Of a stretch of 64,000 nt of DNA, positions 11,741 to 24,265 are shown piece after piece. The translations under genes and the position numbers were made by a program. The DNA is from Dillenia suffruticosa (lineage: Eukaryota > Streptophyta > Magnoliopsida > Dilleniales > Dilleniaceae). How positions within the stretch are numbered: the first letter of the stretch is position 1; each line of letters starts with the position of its first letter. The stretch is taken from assembly GCA_033439265.1 (NCBI GenBank), contig JAVTVX010000004.1, positions 18,985,701-19,049,700 on the forward strand, written 5' to 3'. The notes below the pieces were generated by a model. The model saw only the letters and a list, made by a program, of their open reading frames with translations. It was not told the origin of the DNA and searched no databases.

Positions 11741-13400
11741 TTAGATAGAGTAACATTTACTATATAACCACAATAAAATATAGTAACATTTACTATAAAA
11801 TAGTAACATTTATTATTATAATAACAAATGTGATAGATAGTAAATTTATTTGTTTTTCATGACGAAAGGATAGTAACATTTACTATTAAACTAATCACAA
11901 TAGTCAAATTAACAAATAATAACATATAGTAACATTTACTATATAATCATAATAAAATTATTAATATTTACTATAAAAATTATAATAAACTGCCGGCATG
12001 AGGCATGAACCACCGGTTTTAACATTAATTTATTTTAATTCACATTTAATTTAACAATATATAATTTTAACATTTTAATTTTAACATTTCAACGAGAACT
12101 CCTTAATAACATTTACTATTAAGCTAAGTATAATAGTCCAATTAACAGATAGTAATATATAGTAACATTTACTATATAATCACAATAAAATATAGTAATA
12201 TTTACTATAAAATAGTAACATTTAGGGTTATAATAATAGATGTGTAAGCTAATAAATTTATTTGTCTCTCATGATTAAAGGATAGGAACATTTACTATTA
12301 AATTAACCACAATAGTCCTACTGCAACCATAATAAAATATAGTAACATTTACTATAAAAACTACAATGAATCGCCAGCGTGAGGCATAAGCCGCCGGTTT
12401 TAACATTAATTTATTTTAATTTACATTTAATTTAACAATATACCATTTTAACATTTCAATTTTAACATTTCAACGATAACTCCATAGTAACATTTATTAT
12501 TAAGCTAACCACAATAATTAAATTAACAGATAATAACATATACTAACATTTACTATGTAATCACAATAAAATATAGTAACATTTATTATAAAAATTACAA
12601 TGAACCGACGACATGATGTATGAACCGTCGGTTTTAACATTAATTTATTTTAATTCACATTTAATTTAACAATATATCATTTTAACATTTCAATTTTAAC
12701 ATTTTAACGAAAACTCCAGAGTAACATTTATTATTAACCTAACCACAATAGTCAAATTAACAGATAAAAACATATAGTAAGATTTATTATGTAACCACAA
12801 TAAAATATAGTAACATTTACTATAAAATGTAACATTTACTATTATAATAACAGATGTGAAGGTAGCAAATTTATTTGTCTATGATGATAAAAGGATAGTA
12901 ACATTTACTATTAACTTAACTACAATAGTCGAATTAACAGATAATAAGATCTAGTAACATTTACTATGTAATTACAATAAAATATAGTAACATTTACTAT
13001 AAAATAGTAACATTTACTATTATAATAACGGAGGTGAAAAGTAGTAAATTTATTTGCTTCCTATGATAAAGGAATAGTAACATTTACTATTAAGTTAATC
13101 ACAATAGTCAAATTAACAGATAATAACATATAGTAATCGTTACTATATAATCACAGTAAAATATAGTAACATTTACTATAAAATAATAATATTTACTATT
13201 ATAATAACACATGTGAAATGTAGTAAAATTATTTGTCTCTTATCATAAAAGGATATTAACATTTACTATTAAACTAACCACAATATTCAAATTAAAAGAT
13301 AATAAAATACAGTAATATTTACTATATAACCAAAATAACATTTACTATAAAATAATAACATTTACTATTAAAATAGTAACATTTACGGCAAAATAGTAAC
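11740..13400. repeat. Satellite-like array, right subterminal region of CACTA-1
   Basis: Dense repeats of tagtaacatttactat, the reverse complement of the left-end motif. At a larger scale a composite unit of about 180 bp recurs (clear starts near 12842, 13020 and 13200; earlier ones near 11818 and 12230). It contains phrases such as gtagtaaatttatttgtctc, then ggatagtaacatttactatt. A second block type, ending ccggttttaacattaattta, is interleaved near 12000, 12390 and 12630. The array is a mixture of two unit types. No coding potential. Confidence 0.8.
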
Positions 13401-13781
13401 ACTTACCGCTATTTATCATTTCTTTTTACACATATCATTCCTTACTATATTCACCTATCATTACAACAGCTGAGGCACCTTTCAAAATCGTGACTACAAA
13501 ACCTATATTTTGCCATCACAACTTATAGCCGTAAGGATATGGTTATGTAAATTCAGACGTCCTTATATCCGTAAGTATAGAGTGTTGTTAATACAAACGG
13601 TTTGCTACCTTTACCCATGATTCAAATTGTTTTATCGACGACCATTTTAAAACCGTAAAAAAATATATACTACTCCCAACGGTTTCAACTATAACTGTCT
13701 GTATTGTTTCAAAAAACCGTCGGTAATACTTACCAAGAGTGAACATCACCGTCGGCATAATGCTTTTAGTTTGTAGTGGAA

Positions 13782-14626
13782 ATAGTATAGAGGCCAAAGA
13801 AATGTGGTGAGTTCTAAGACAATATCATCATTAGGTTTTATGATCAATGGCCACGATGAGTAAGAGAGAGAGATAAAGAGAATTCCAAACCTTAGCGGCG
13901 CTTAATTTGCCATCAATTCTATACTCTTTTGATCCCTATAGGACTGAGTGTAGTACTTCTTTTTGAAAATCTTAAGAAATTCTCTTCAAGTAGAAGTAGA
14001 AGTCCTACCTCTCACATTCTTCCAATGAAGTGACCACCCATAACTCATCATCATGAGGGGTCAAGGGTCAATTGGAGTGATTAACAAAACCTATACTCAC
14101 AAATGACTTATTAAACTCTATATCAATCAACCGTGCATCAACTCCAAAAATACACATCATATCTAATAAAATAATCTAACACATATTCACAAATATAACA
14201 CCCAAGGGTATTTCATTCAATATCTTAATCATAAGCAAGTCCACATTGTTATGCTAATTACCACGTATGCCAAACTCCTAGTATCAAGATATAGGCTCAG
14301 AGGCCAAGATTATTACCAGGGTTCCTCACCATTTGGCCAAACAAGCCGTAATTAAAGGAATGGAAGAAATCCCATTTGGGTTCCTCATTCTTCCTCTAGG
14401 AGGCATAATTTTATAAAAAGAATTTGAACTTAACAAATGGAATAAAAATTGAACTACGTGATTAACCCCCTAAAAATAACATTCTTACTTCCTAGGACCC
14501 GTAGGAGGCTTTTAAAATCCTTTGAAATATTTTGAATTTCAAATAATTTGAAAACAATTGAAAATCTATAAAAATATTTGGGAATACTTGAAAACCTTTC
14601 AAACTTTTACAAAAACAAGAGTCTAA
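13782..14626 (-). other. Leader of a minus-strand gypsy element, no ORF
   Basis: This is the sequence immediately downstream (on the minus strand) of the primer-binding site at 14627-14638, and it is cut by CACTA-1 on its other side. I see no gag motif and no substantial ORF, so the element may be non-autonomous or its gag may lie beyond the insertion in unrecognisable form. Confidence 0.45.
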
Positions 14627-14638
14627 ACTCTGATACCA
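14627..14638 (-). other. Primer-binding site (initiator Met tRNA type)
   Basis: On the minus strand the sequence reads TGGTATCAGAGT, one base from the classic TGGTATCAGAGC complementary to the 3' end of plant initiator methionine tRNA. It lies seven bases downstream of an LTR end reading ...GGGGCGTGACA. This fixes the orientation of the split LTR. Confidence 0.75.
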
Positions 14639-14645
14639 ATAAAAT

Positions 14646-15088
14646 TGTCACGCCCCAACCTGTAGTTCCCGACACGTGACAATCACCATGTTACCCCGGT
14701 ATACGGATGAGCTTAAACAGTACATCAAAGTATTTCAAGACATTCATCAATATCCATTCATTTTCTAAAATAATTCAACAATCCAGGTAAGCCAACATAT
14801 ATATAATACACAAACAAAAGACCAACCCAGTCCGTCCCTGTTCAAATGCACGCATAAGGCCAACCCGGCCATCTATAATTAAATTTCTAATTCATCACAA
14901 ACCATTTTATAAACCAATCAAAAAGTCCTTATTCAAAGGGTTCATATCAAATTTCGTCGTGAACAATTCCCAAATATTTTCAAAGAAAGAAAAGGAGATC
15001 CTCGATTCAAGTATACAAAACGATATTCAAATCTTAAATTCAAATAGACATAGTATAGAGTTCAATTGGTTTCCAAAATAGTTACAAA
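14646..15088 (-). mobile_element. Tekay-like LTR, 3' part (split by CACTA-2)
   Basis: Minus-strand LTR end (...ggttggggcgtgaca) next to a primer-binding site. The end resembles the LTR end of the complete Tekay-like element at 36638 and 43801 (...ggtttggggtgtgaca). The LTR breaks at 15088, exactly where the CACTA-2 terminal CACTACAA begins, and the remainder is found beyond 51326. Confidence 0.7.
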
Positions 15089-15094
15089 CACTAC

Positions 15095-15850
15095 AAAAAA
15101 GAAACCCATTTTAGCAATGGATTTAGGGACAAAAAATTCAGAAAAATTCGTCGCTAAAATTTTTAGGGATGGATTTTGCGATGAAAATTTTTTCATCGCT
15201 AATGATGCGTCGCAAAAATTTACCAATGAAAGCGTCAGATTTGTCACCAATTTAGCGAAAAAAAATTTTTGTCGCTAAAATCCGTCACAAAAAAAATTTT
15301 TGTCTCTAAAATCCGTCACCAATTTAGCGACAAAAATTTTTCGTCGCTAAAATCCGTCGCCAATTTAACTACAAAAAATTTTTCGTCACTAAAATCTGTT
15401 GCCAATTTAGCGACAAAAAATATTTCGTCGCCAAATTCCGTCGCCAATTTAGCGACGAAATTTAGCGACAAAAACTTTTCGTCGCTTAAATCCATCGTTA
15501 AATTTAGCGACGGATTTCTTTTTTGTTGTTAAATTTAGCGACGGATAATTTTTTCGTCACTAAATTGAGGGACGGATATTTTTTTGCGGCTAAATTTAGT
15601 AACGGAATCTTCTTCCGTCGCTAAATTTGGCGACGGATTTATATTTTGTCGCAAAATTTAACAACAGATATATTTTTTTAGCGACGAACGAAAACCCAGA
15701 AATTTAGCGACGGATTTATTTTTGATCGCTAATTTTAGCGACTGATTAATTATCCGTCGCTAAATTTAGAGACGGATTTCCTTTTAACGGATTTCTTCCA
15801 ATTTAGTGACGAATATTTTTTTCGTCACTAAATTTAGCTAGCGAAGGATT
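15095..15850. repeat. Subterminal repeats, left end of CACTA-2
   Basis: More than twenty copies, in both orientations, of a motif like aatttagcgacggat and its complement tccgtcgctaaatt, often paired as short inverted repeats separated by A/T tracts. Such arrays are the usual binding platform for the TnpA-type protein of CACTA elements. The short ORFs on both strands here are by-products. Confidence 0.85.
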
Positions 15851-16392
15851 GAAAATTTAAGAAAAAAAAAATTTGTTATTTTTTCATATTTTGGCCTATT
15901 AAAAAAAATGTTGTCTTGTTCAACGTAAACCAGATAACTCATCAATATCTGTCCAATCCGATATTATTTGGAATCCAACCTATAACTCATCAATATCCAA
16001 TTCAACTAATAAACCATACAAAAAATCAAAAAAATTTTCATTCCAACCAACATATATATCGAATTCCAAAATGAAAATGTCAATAACATCTGATAATGAA
16101 AATGTCAACGGATAATTAATAGTTTCATAAATTACACGTAACATAAAAAAAAATCAAATAAATATAAATATAGTCAAATATCAAACATCCAGAAAATAAT
16201 AATAATAACATTAATATTAATATTGTCTAATATTCAATATCCAATAATAACATCAAACGAACAACCACCCACCACCCACCACCCACCATAAGTCATTATC
16301 CTGATCTTCATTATGGACAACCGTCAGTCATTATCATTATCCTGGTCTTCATTTCATCAGTAGGAGTGGTCATAGGAGGAGGCAAAGAAGGG
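15851..16392. other. AT-rich region downstream of the TnpA-like gene
   Basis: No ORF. A short (caccaccc)n-like tract lies at 16265-16287. By position this is the 3' flank (minus strand) of the TnpA-like gene. Confidence 0.5.
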
Positions 16393-17176
16393 TCAGTCAT
16401 TATGCTGGTCTTCATTATCTTCATTATCGGGGTTGGGGTCATCAGCAGGAGGCAAAGAAGGGAGAACCTGACTTTGTGAGGGAAGAAACTTACTTGCATC
16501 CAATTTGAGGTGCTGTAAAATAAGTCGTTGTGTTACATCAAGCGATTGTCTGATTTCTTTGATTTTTTCATCTTTTTTTGCAAGTTGCGCTTTGATTTCT
16601 TCGTCTTTCAATGCAAGCTGCGCTTTAAGGTTATGCACTTCTTTATCTAGTTGCATTTCTTTCTTGAAGCGATCACGGTAGAAGATGGATCTGGTGTGTA
16701 CATTCTGCTCAATGATCCCATCCCAGGTATTCTTCCCCTTTTTATCCCACCAGATGCCTCTAACCACAAAGCCATACTATCAACAGATGGCTCAGATGAG
16801 GCATCATGATCAGCACTACTCGAATTAGTCAGTAGAAGTTCATTATATTTTTCTTGTATTATTATGATAGAAATCAAAATAAAATAAAATAAAAGTACAA
16901 TAAAATTGTAAGAATAAACAATTAAAAGGTCATGAATTCAACTAATTGATCATGTATGATAGAACAATTACAAGCTATCGTATTACATTATTGCCATGGC
17001 CTAAAAAGAACCTATCACAAAGTGATTCAAAAGAAGGTTATGGTTATGGGTAGAGCTACTATACCAAGAGAAAGAGAAAGAGAACTCAAAAGTCAAACAT
17101 GTCAAAACAAGGTTTTTGCCGGGGAAGCATATTGTATTCTATTTTTCTAACATGGAGGTGTCCCAAGTATAATATA

Positions 17177-17211
<35 letters not shown>

Positions 17212-20120
17212 TAGAGAGAATAATTCAGAAAGCTAAATTGTGCTTGATATTATACGTACAATAAGATCTATATAATTGATAAATTAAACCTTCAAAATAG
17301 TTCAAATCCAATTTCTAATCATAGACAAAACTCATGCTATAATCATAGACAAAATTCATGCTATAACCTGGAATTTTTCTTTGTAGTGGTAATTTATATC
17401 AAAACTTAAAATTTATCTCTTTTAAAAAGGAAATATGTCAATTACAGTGTAACCTTGAATACAAAAATATTATCATACATAAAAATATATTCAATTAAAA
17501 GAATAATTTACATTGGGTTGGTAGCTATGCTACCAAATAAAATTACATTCAAAGGTGGAAAATCTAAGCTTCCTTGCTTGACTCATAACACCTTAGACTA
17601 AGTTGACAATTGCTCTTTGCAACCATATTAAATGACCGCCATAGCTACTTGACAATAGAACTAAGTTTTACTGAAAAATTTTTTTAAAATGGTTTTGGTT
17701 TTGATCCAAATTTGGTTTGATATGATTTTTTTAGTTTTAGTGATTTTTACCCATTTTTACTATTCTTTCATGGTGTTAAAATTGGACAAAAATCATTTTC
17801 ATGAATTGTAGTTCGGTGCTCCATAAATGAAAATTTGAGCATGTCTAATTAAATAAATCCCAAAGTTAATATTGCATATATCCGATGGTTCACCATACCA
17901 CAGTCATTTCAAAGCAATAAATCAATAAAACAGAAAAAAAAAAAGTTAGCAATTTCTTTGATATCCGATGGGTCCCAAGTATAATATAAACAATTCTGGG
18001 TGTTATCTTGCTATCTTTTCATTAGAGAGGCTTATGCCCGCCGCCAAAGAAGATTTCTGAATTGGTGTGTCTCAGTTTCAGAGGAGTTTCTTCTCTCAAG
18101 AACTTACTGTTCTATTTTTTTACACCACAGCTTTGAAACATAGACCCCCACCTATATATTAGTCAACCTAAGATTATTATGCACCACTTTTTTATCTTCA
18201 CCAGCTACAAAATTGGTAAATAAACAATCGAGAGAGAGAGAGAGAGAGTCCTTTGATATGCACAAGAAAATTAGACAATATCAAGGGTAAAGTGAAAGAG
18301 ATTATGTTCCAGTCTCAAATTTGATTCATTTGGGAGTTTATAATGATTCATACATGTTTTTTTCAAGTGACCTAGGGATTGACAAAATTGTTCCTAACCA
18401 TATGAACAGGAACTTGTCTAGCTAATTTTGAGTGTCAATTATATAAAACGAAGTACATCATTAAAGCTAAGAAACACTTAAAACAAAAAATCATGTTCTA
18501 TAGTTCGATTTGAGTAATAAATTTATTAGCAGGATCACGAGTTTATAATTCATGAAATGACAACATGTTATTGTTCTAGATTCACCAAAGCTGATAAATT
18601 GAACCAAACTTTGATGACAAAAACCCCAACAAAATATGTCATTTTCTTTAGTCATTTTCACAAAGGGGAGAGCCAAAAATCAGTCTATCCATCTACACTT
18701 TCGATGCATTAACCTGTAGGAAACAGAAATAACTTTGAAAGAAAAATGATGGGGAACCAAACTTATAATTATCACTCCCTAGGTCCAAACCTGGAAAGAT
18801 CTACCACTAGAACATGATCATACCTCCTAGGTTAGCCTATAAAATTTCCCATTACCATTACCAATGGGAATCCACCAGCCAACACCCGAAATGCCCTTTC
18901 CGCCTTTTCTTTGATAAGATTCTACGGATGCAAAATCCAAAAGCAATTACTTTGAGTAATCAAATTCAAAATTATAATGTATGCTTGGGGGAGAGAAGAC
19001 CATTTAGATTATATCATATTGTATTAAAAAAGGGAGGAAAAAATAGATGCATGTATATTTACCGGAAAGATAACGTGCAAGAGAAGGAGAATCTAGGCCT
19101 ATGGAATTGCAATTTTAATTGTCAAAGTTTCAATTACATACAGATATTACTTTTGCTCTCTCCCCACTCCAAGTGTTGTCCTTCTTTTGAAATGTTTGCT
19201 CAAAAGTGTCGATATATGATGGCTCAAATCCTTTTTCCTTGGCCTATAAAAAATTTTAAAAAAATCATTTAAAGTTACCAATAATAATGAAATAGTAAAA
19301 AAAGAATTAAATGAATTAAATAAAAATATAAGTGTTTGAAATAGTTACCAATCTTTTTCTATGTTCATCGACATTAATTGACACCCCGCATAAGTGGTAG
19401 ACGCTTGCCCAGAATTACAAGATCTGTTCCTTTTATTCTGCTCACTTCTTGTTTTGCTATCGTCGGACTCTCAAATTGCCAACATTCTTACCCAATTTTC
19501 CTCCATGATGCAATTCGGTTTCTTCCGATTTGTTTTGGCTTTGTTGATCACATTTCGAATGTGATCACCGACTTTCTTTTCGAAATTTCTTCTTATCTCA
19601 GTCTCTTCTGATTCATGCTAACTAAACCTCCGCTGCAATAAATAAAAAAACAATTATCTTAATTAAGGCATAAACTTTAATTGATGTATCAATTGAAAGA
19701 TAAAATTTACCTTAAATTCTCTCCACCATAATTCTTTTGTTTCATTCTCCATGCTTGTGTAATTCATTGATATCCCTCCCCAATGATTATTAACAATTTT
19801 ATTTATAATATGCATCACATATGATATGAACAATTTATAAATGAGCAATGATAAATAAATAAGATAAATTAAAGAACCATCTATATAAATAAAATAATCA
19901 AATTAAGTAGAATTTTAAAATTAAATACTTATGAATCTTCACAAGCGGATATGATGTTTCGCCTATCCTCTATACGTGTATCCCCTACATCATTTGATTG
20001 TTGCACTGAAGGTGCAACTGATGGGGCTGAAGCAGAAGGATAGGGGGACGACGAAGGGAAGGAGAAGGGGAAGTGCTTGATCTTCCTTGTGAAGTTCGAA
20101 CATGTCCTCAACGTTTATAC
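16393..20120 (-). pseudogene. TnpA-like (Ptta/En/Spm family) CACTA protein, broken
   Basis: Read on the minus strand, at least four exon-like pieces follow one another. A Ser/Pro-rich linker (about 20117-19930, APSVAPSVQQSNDVGD) comes first. A piece with ELWWREFKVNF (about 19805-19712) follows. A Lys/Arg-rich core is at about 19628-19322 (KVGDHIRNVINKAKTNRKKP, EENWVRMLAI, EQNKRNRSCNSG). The C-terminal part at 16877-16393 has MALWLEASGGIKRGRIPGMG and a long charged coiled coil (AQLALKDEEIKAQLAKKDEK), ending in an acidic tail. This matches the plant transposase Ptta/En/Spm family, the subterminal-repeat-binding partner of TNP2. Defects: TGA where Trp is expected after LAI in the third piece, and a frameshift at about 16680 between the GMGSLSR frame and the coiled-coil frame. 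A GT donor follows the third piece, and an acceptor-like tacaag precedes the fourth. The intron between them (about 2.4 kb) is unusually long. The gene lies just downstream of TNP2. Confidence 0.6.
16935..19300. other. Long intron of the TnpA-like gene, probably carrying an insertion
   Basis: This AT-rich stretch holds an (AT)n microsatellite (17183-17209), a (GA)n tract (about 18230-18248), a 21-bp phrase tcccaagtataatataaaca repeated at 17161 and about 17973, and a 20-bp-scale local duplication near 17318-17365 (aatcatagacaaaa.tcatg). A 152-codon plus-strand ORF (18814-19272) has no recognisable domain. I cannot identify the inserted element. Confidence 0.4.
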
Positions 20121-20500
20121 TAACAAGCATAAATGTTAAACAAATGACAAATACAACAATTGCATGTTTTAACAATACGTAAGAAAGGGCATGAAGAACT
20201 TACCATATTCAAACTTTTGTAGCCGACAAAATATTACCAAGAGTCCAACTACCTAACCCGAATTATCTACAAAAAGAAAGCAAAGTATTAGGTTTGGGAT
20301 GCCAACATGGTTTAAAGTTAGAGAAATACAAATTTAGTGAATGGCAAAAGCATAAGCATGTGTGTAGATAAATAAATAAATGATGTATAATAAAGATAAT
20401 TATATCATAAGGAAGCAAATTGAAATCGGATAAATGTTTAATAAACACAAATGTATTACATTGAGTATATCTATGTGTACAAAACTAAACTTACCCAGTT

Positions 20501-23500
20501 TCAAAAATCAAAATTTTCATTGTCATCTCCACTTTCGCATTCATCTCCATCTCCATCCCCATCCTCATCATCATCCTCATCCTCATCCTCATCCTTATCC
20601 TCTGTATGAAAATCTGATTCTTCATCATCATCCCCACAAATTTCATTGGGATCCACATCTATAATTGCTCCACATGGATCTCGTAAAGTTGGAATATCAT
20701 ATTCCTTCGTTTGAATCGTGTTAGTAACTTCTTCTTGTTGATATGCTATATCAACCCAATGCTCTTCGATTTTTTTCCATGCTTTTGTTTTGCATACAGT
20801 TCACCAATCAGTTTTGTCACGTTTCAAACTAGGATATGATGCATAATATACTTGAATTCCTTGTTGTGCCAATATAAATGGTTCATATTTCTTATACTTC
20901 TTCTTATGATTTATTTCAACCAAATTATACTTTGGATGCACCTTCATCCCTTTGATGGGGTCAAACCAATTGCACTTAAATAATACCACTCGCAATTCTG
21001 CTCCAGGATACTCTATCTCTATGATTTCATCCAATAAACCATAAAAATCATCTTTTACACTTCCATCATTGGATGACCGAACACATACCCCACCATTCAT
21101 TGTGGCTTTTCCAATTCTATATTCTTGGGTGTGAAAATTAAACCCATTTATAAAATATGCTGGTCAAGTTCATACAAATAAATTTGGACCCATGATAGAT
21201 GATATAACAATCCTTGTTCAACTTGATCATCATTGGCATGAACCTAAAGGAAAGTGACCAAACTATTATTGTTCAGTAATGATTATAAAAACAAAATATG
21301 ATGGGAACTTGGTAGATAGGTAACTTACATATGTTTTGAACCATGTTGCAAATTCCTCATCGTACAGACGATCAAACTCCTTGTTAGGTAGTTCCAAATA
21401 TGAGTTCTGAAAAATCCTATCATAAAATACCACTTATATATTACATAAATTTTTGACTCAAACAAAATATGTACGGACTGCTCGCATTTCTTGACCAGTT
21501 AAAACTATATACTTACTCGAAATATGGTCCCATTTCTGGACAGTTCAATAAAATATATGTATGGGCTGCTCACAATTCTTGACCAGTTAAATATCTTCTC
21601 TTACATGCCCCATTAGTGCAACCAAGATAATTGAAAATAGAAAATGACGAAGAATTGGGATCGATAGGGCCCTCATCATTTCTTCCTGGTCTTCACTTCT
21701 TGTACTGTACGTGAGGCTCAAAATAATACGATGCAAATATTTTCACTTCCTCCACAATATATGCATTAACAATAGAGACTTCGACCCATGCCTTATTCTT
21801 CACATTTTTCTTCGAATGATATAAAAATCTAATCAGAAAAAAAATAAGAAGATTATAAAAGGAAATCTATAAAGAAGTATAATTTTGAAATAAATAAGAT
21901 AAATGCTTCACCTCTCAAACGGATACATCCATCGAAATTGGACGGGACCTACAACTTTGGTCTCATAAGGCAAGTGAACTAAGAGATGTTCCATTGAATC
22001 AAAAAACGACGGAGGAAATATCCTTTCTAAGTTGCATAGAATAATTGGAATATCTCTCTCTAGTTTCTCAATGTGTGATAATTTCAACACTGTTTAGCAA
22101 ATGTCATGGAAAAAAATACTTAACTCTGTAATGGCACCCCAGACAAAATTTGGTAAATGTTTTTTAAAAGCAATTGGAATTAGTCTTTCCATAAATATGT
22201 GACAATCATGACTCTTCAAACCTGTCAACTTGCATTCCTTCAAATCGATACATCTCCCAAGGTTTGAAGCATATCCATCAGGAAACCGCACCATTTTCAA
22301 CCACTCACAAATAATTCGTCTCTGATCCTTGTTCAATGTATAAACTGCCTTCGGTTTTGGTCCCTTACTACTTGTATCCACATCTAGTGTAGACCGATTA
22401 CAAACAACTCTGTTATCTTTTCTTACACTCAAGTTATCTTTTGTTTTTCCATGAATATCCATGACAGTATTTATGACATTATCAAAAACATTCTTTTCAA
22501 CATGTATGACATCGAGATTATGAAGCAGAAGATGGATTTTTTAATATGATAAATCCCAAAATATACTCCGTTTTGTCCATTTATGCGTACTTCCATATCC
22601 AACAGTGGTACCGTGAGGGTCTTCAATAGCAGATAGAAAGTTATGCAATTGTTCCCAAATTTGATCACCGGTCAATCTCAAGGGTGGAGGTGTTTTTTCA
22701 CCCTATTTTTTATGAAGTCAACTTTATTTCTTCTGAATGAATGATTTAGTGGCAAAAATTATCTATGACAATCAAAATAGCTCGCCTTCTTACTATATTT
22801 TAATCTGAATGACTTTGATTTCTGCATACATATCGGACATCCTAAGATCCCAGCTGTACTCCTCCCAGATAACATGCCATAAGCTGGAAAATCATTTATC
22901 GTCCAAAGAAGAGTAGCCTTCATTAGAAAGTTCTGATCAGAATGGACATCATATGTATGAACACCTTCATCCCATAGTTATTTTAACTCTGCAATCAGTG
23001 GCTGCATATAAATATCTATTAATTTTTTTAGATTTTGTGGGCCAGGCACGATCAATGTCAGAAACATATATGGCGTTTTCATACACATACCAGGGGGAAG
23101 ATTCTATGGAGTTAAGATAATTGGCCAACATGAATACGTTTTTCCCGATTTGCCAAATGGAGCAAAACCATCAGCACAAAGAACCAATCTAATGTTTCGA
23201 GGCTCTTTTGCAAACTCAGGATATATTCTATCAAAATGTTTCCATGCCTCTACATCTGAATGATGACACATTAGACCCTCTTCTGTTTGATGGTTTGCAT
23301 GCCACGTCATGTGTTCAGCAGTGGCCTTAGATGCATAAAGCCTTTGCAATCGGGGGATTAAGGGCAAATAAAACATTTGCTTATATGGTTTCCGCTTGTT
23401 ACGACCCATCCTCCTACTACTCTTGTACCTACATTGGTTACAAAATTTACAAATTCTACATTTTCATCTTCCCTCCAATATAACATATAACCCTGACTAC

Positions 23501-24265
23501 ATACATCAATCCTTACCGCAGGAAGACCCAAGTCTTTCACTAACTTTTTCATATCGTAAAGATCACTTGGGATGATGTAATCACGAGGTAATACTTCTCG
23601 AATAACTTGCACAAATTCATTGAAGCATTCCTCAGATACATTATATTCTACCTTGATATTTAACAGTGTTGCTGTCACTGATAACTTAGTGTAACTGTCA
23701 CAACCTCCCCACAAAGGTTCATCTACAGCTTTCAATACTTCCCCAAACTGATCAGACAAAAATTTCTCATTACTTGCATTCTCATCAACACCTATTACTT
23801 CTACCTCATGCGATGGATCTGCATCACTAATATACACTTGTTCAAATATTGGAGCAGAACTAGTACTTGCATGGTTCGATTGTAAAACAACATTATCAGC
23901 AGTTGCATCAATTACCATTATCTGATATGGGTTTAAATGGTCGTAACTATATTCTCCTCTATTAGAAAATTGTCTACTTCTTCCATATTCTTCCTCAGAT
24001 GTAAACGGTTCACCATGACAAGTCCAATTATAGTAATTTGGAGTAAAACCAAATTTATAAAGATATTCCCTAACTTTATCACACACATGAAACTTACTAT
24101 TACTACACTTCCTACAAGGACACCTTAACTTATTTCCATCTATAAACTCAACTTTACTACTAGCGAAATCCAAAAATTGTTCCAACCCAATACAAACTCA
24201 TCGGTCAATCCTCGACGGTCAGGTAAATTCTTATTATACATCCACATTCTTTCGTTTTTCATCAT
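20501..24265 (-). pseudogene. TNP2-like CACTA transposase, broken
   Basis: The minus-strand translation has the full domain order of plant CACTA transposases. A transposase-associated domain starts at 24265/24262 (MWMYNKNLPDRRGLTDEFVL, then RCPCRKCSNSKFHVCDKVRE). The Tnp2 catalytic region is at about 23410-22690 (FYLPLIPRLQRLYASKATAE, NIRLVLCADGFAPFGKSG, TLLWTINDFPAYGMLSG). A HVEKNVFDNV-type segment lies at about 22510-22470. A DUF4218-type region is at about 22100-21500 (ERIFPPSFFDSMEHLLVHLP, GPVQFRWMYPFER). A DUF4216-type region is at 21100-20801 (VVLFKCNWFDPIKGMKVHP), ending in an Asp/Glu-rich tail that stops at 20501. Defects: a one-base frameshift after residue about 25 (near 24187), stops replacing a coding residue before LWDEG and before FLP in the catalytic region, and TGA replacing Trp after KTDW at 20801-20803. 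Introns remain between the domains. It can no longer make an active transposase, although the reading frames are still easily recognised. Confidence 0.85.

Larger units (their letters stand above)
5816..13778. mobile_element. CACTA-1: non-autonomous CACTA (En/Spm-like) transposon
   Basis: The left end at 5816 reads CACTACAACCGAAATGG and the right end reads ...TTAGTTTGTAGTG at 13778, so the outer CACTACAA is inverted at the two ends, as in En/Spm superfamily elements. The three bases before the left end (5813-5815) and after the right end (13779-13781) are both GAA, the 3-bp target duplication typical of this superfamily. The subterminal motif AGTAAATGTTACT is repeated near the left end and appears as its reverse complement AGTAACATTTACT near the right end, the expected inverted layout for transposase-binding repeats. 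No TNP2 transposase is present; only a weak TnpA-like remnant is seen at 7195-7530. The 7.96 kb is otherwise minisatellites, duplicated blocks and satellite-like arrays, so mobility would depend on a transposase supplied in trans. Confidence 0.85.

Noticed and set aside
17381-17388. TTGTAGTG as a third CACTA end
   Set aside because: Following triplet GTA has no partner at a CACTACAA start in the window, and no subterminal repeats adjoin it. It is likely chance or an unrecognisable remnant.
18814-19272. 152-codon plus-strand ORF
   Set aside because: No recognisable domain, atypical composition, and antisense to the TnpA-like gene's intron. Not called as a gene.
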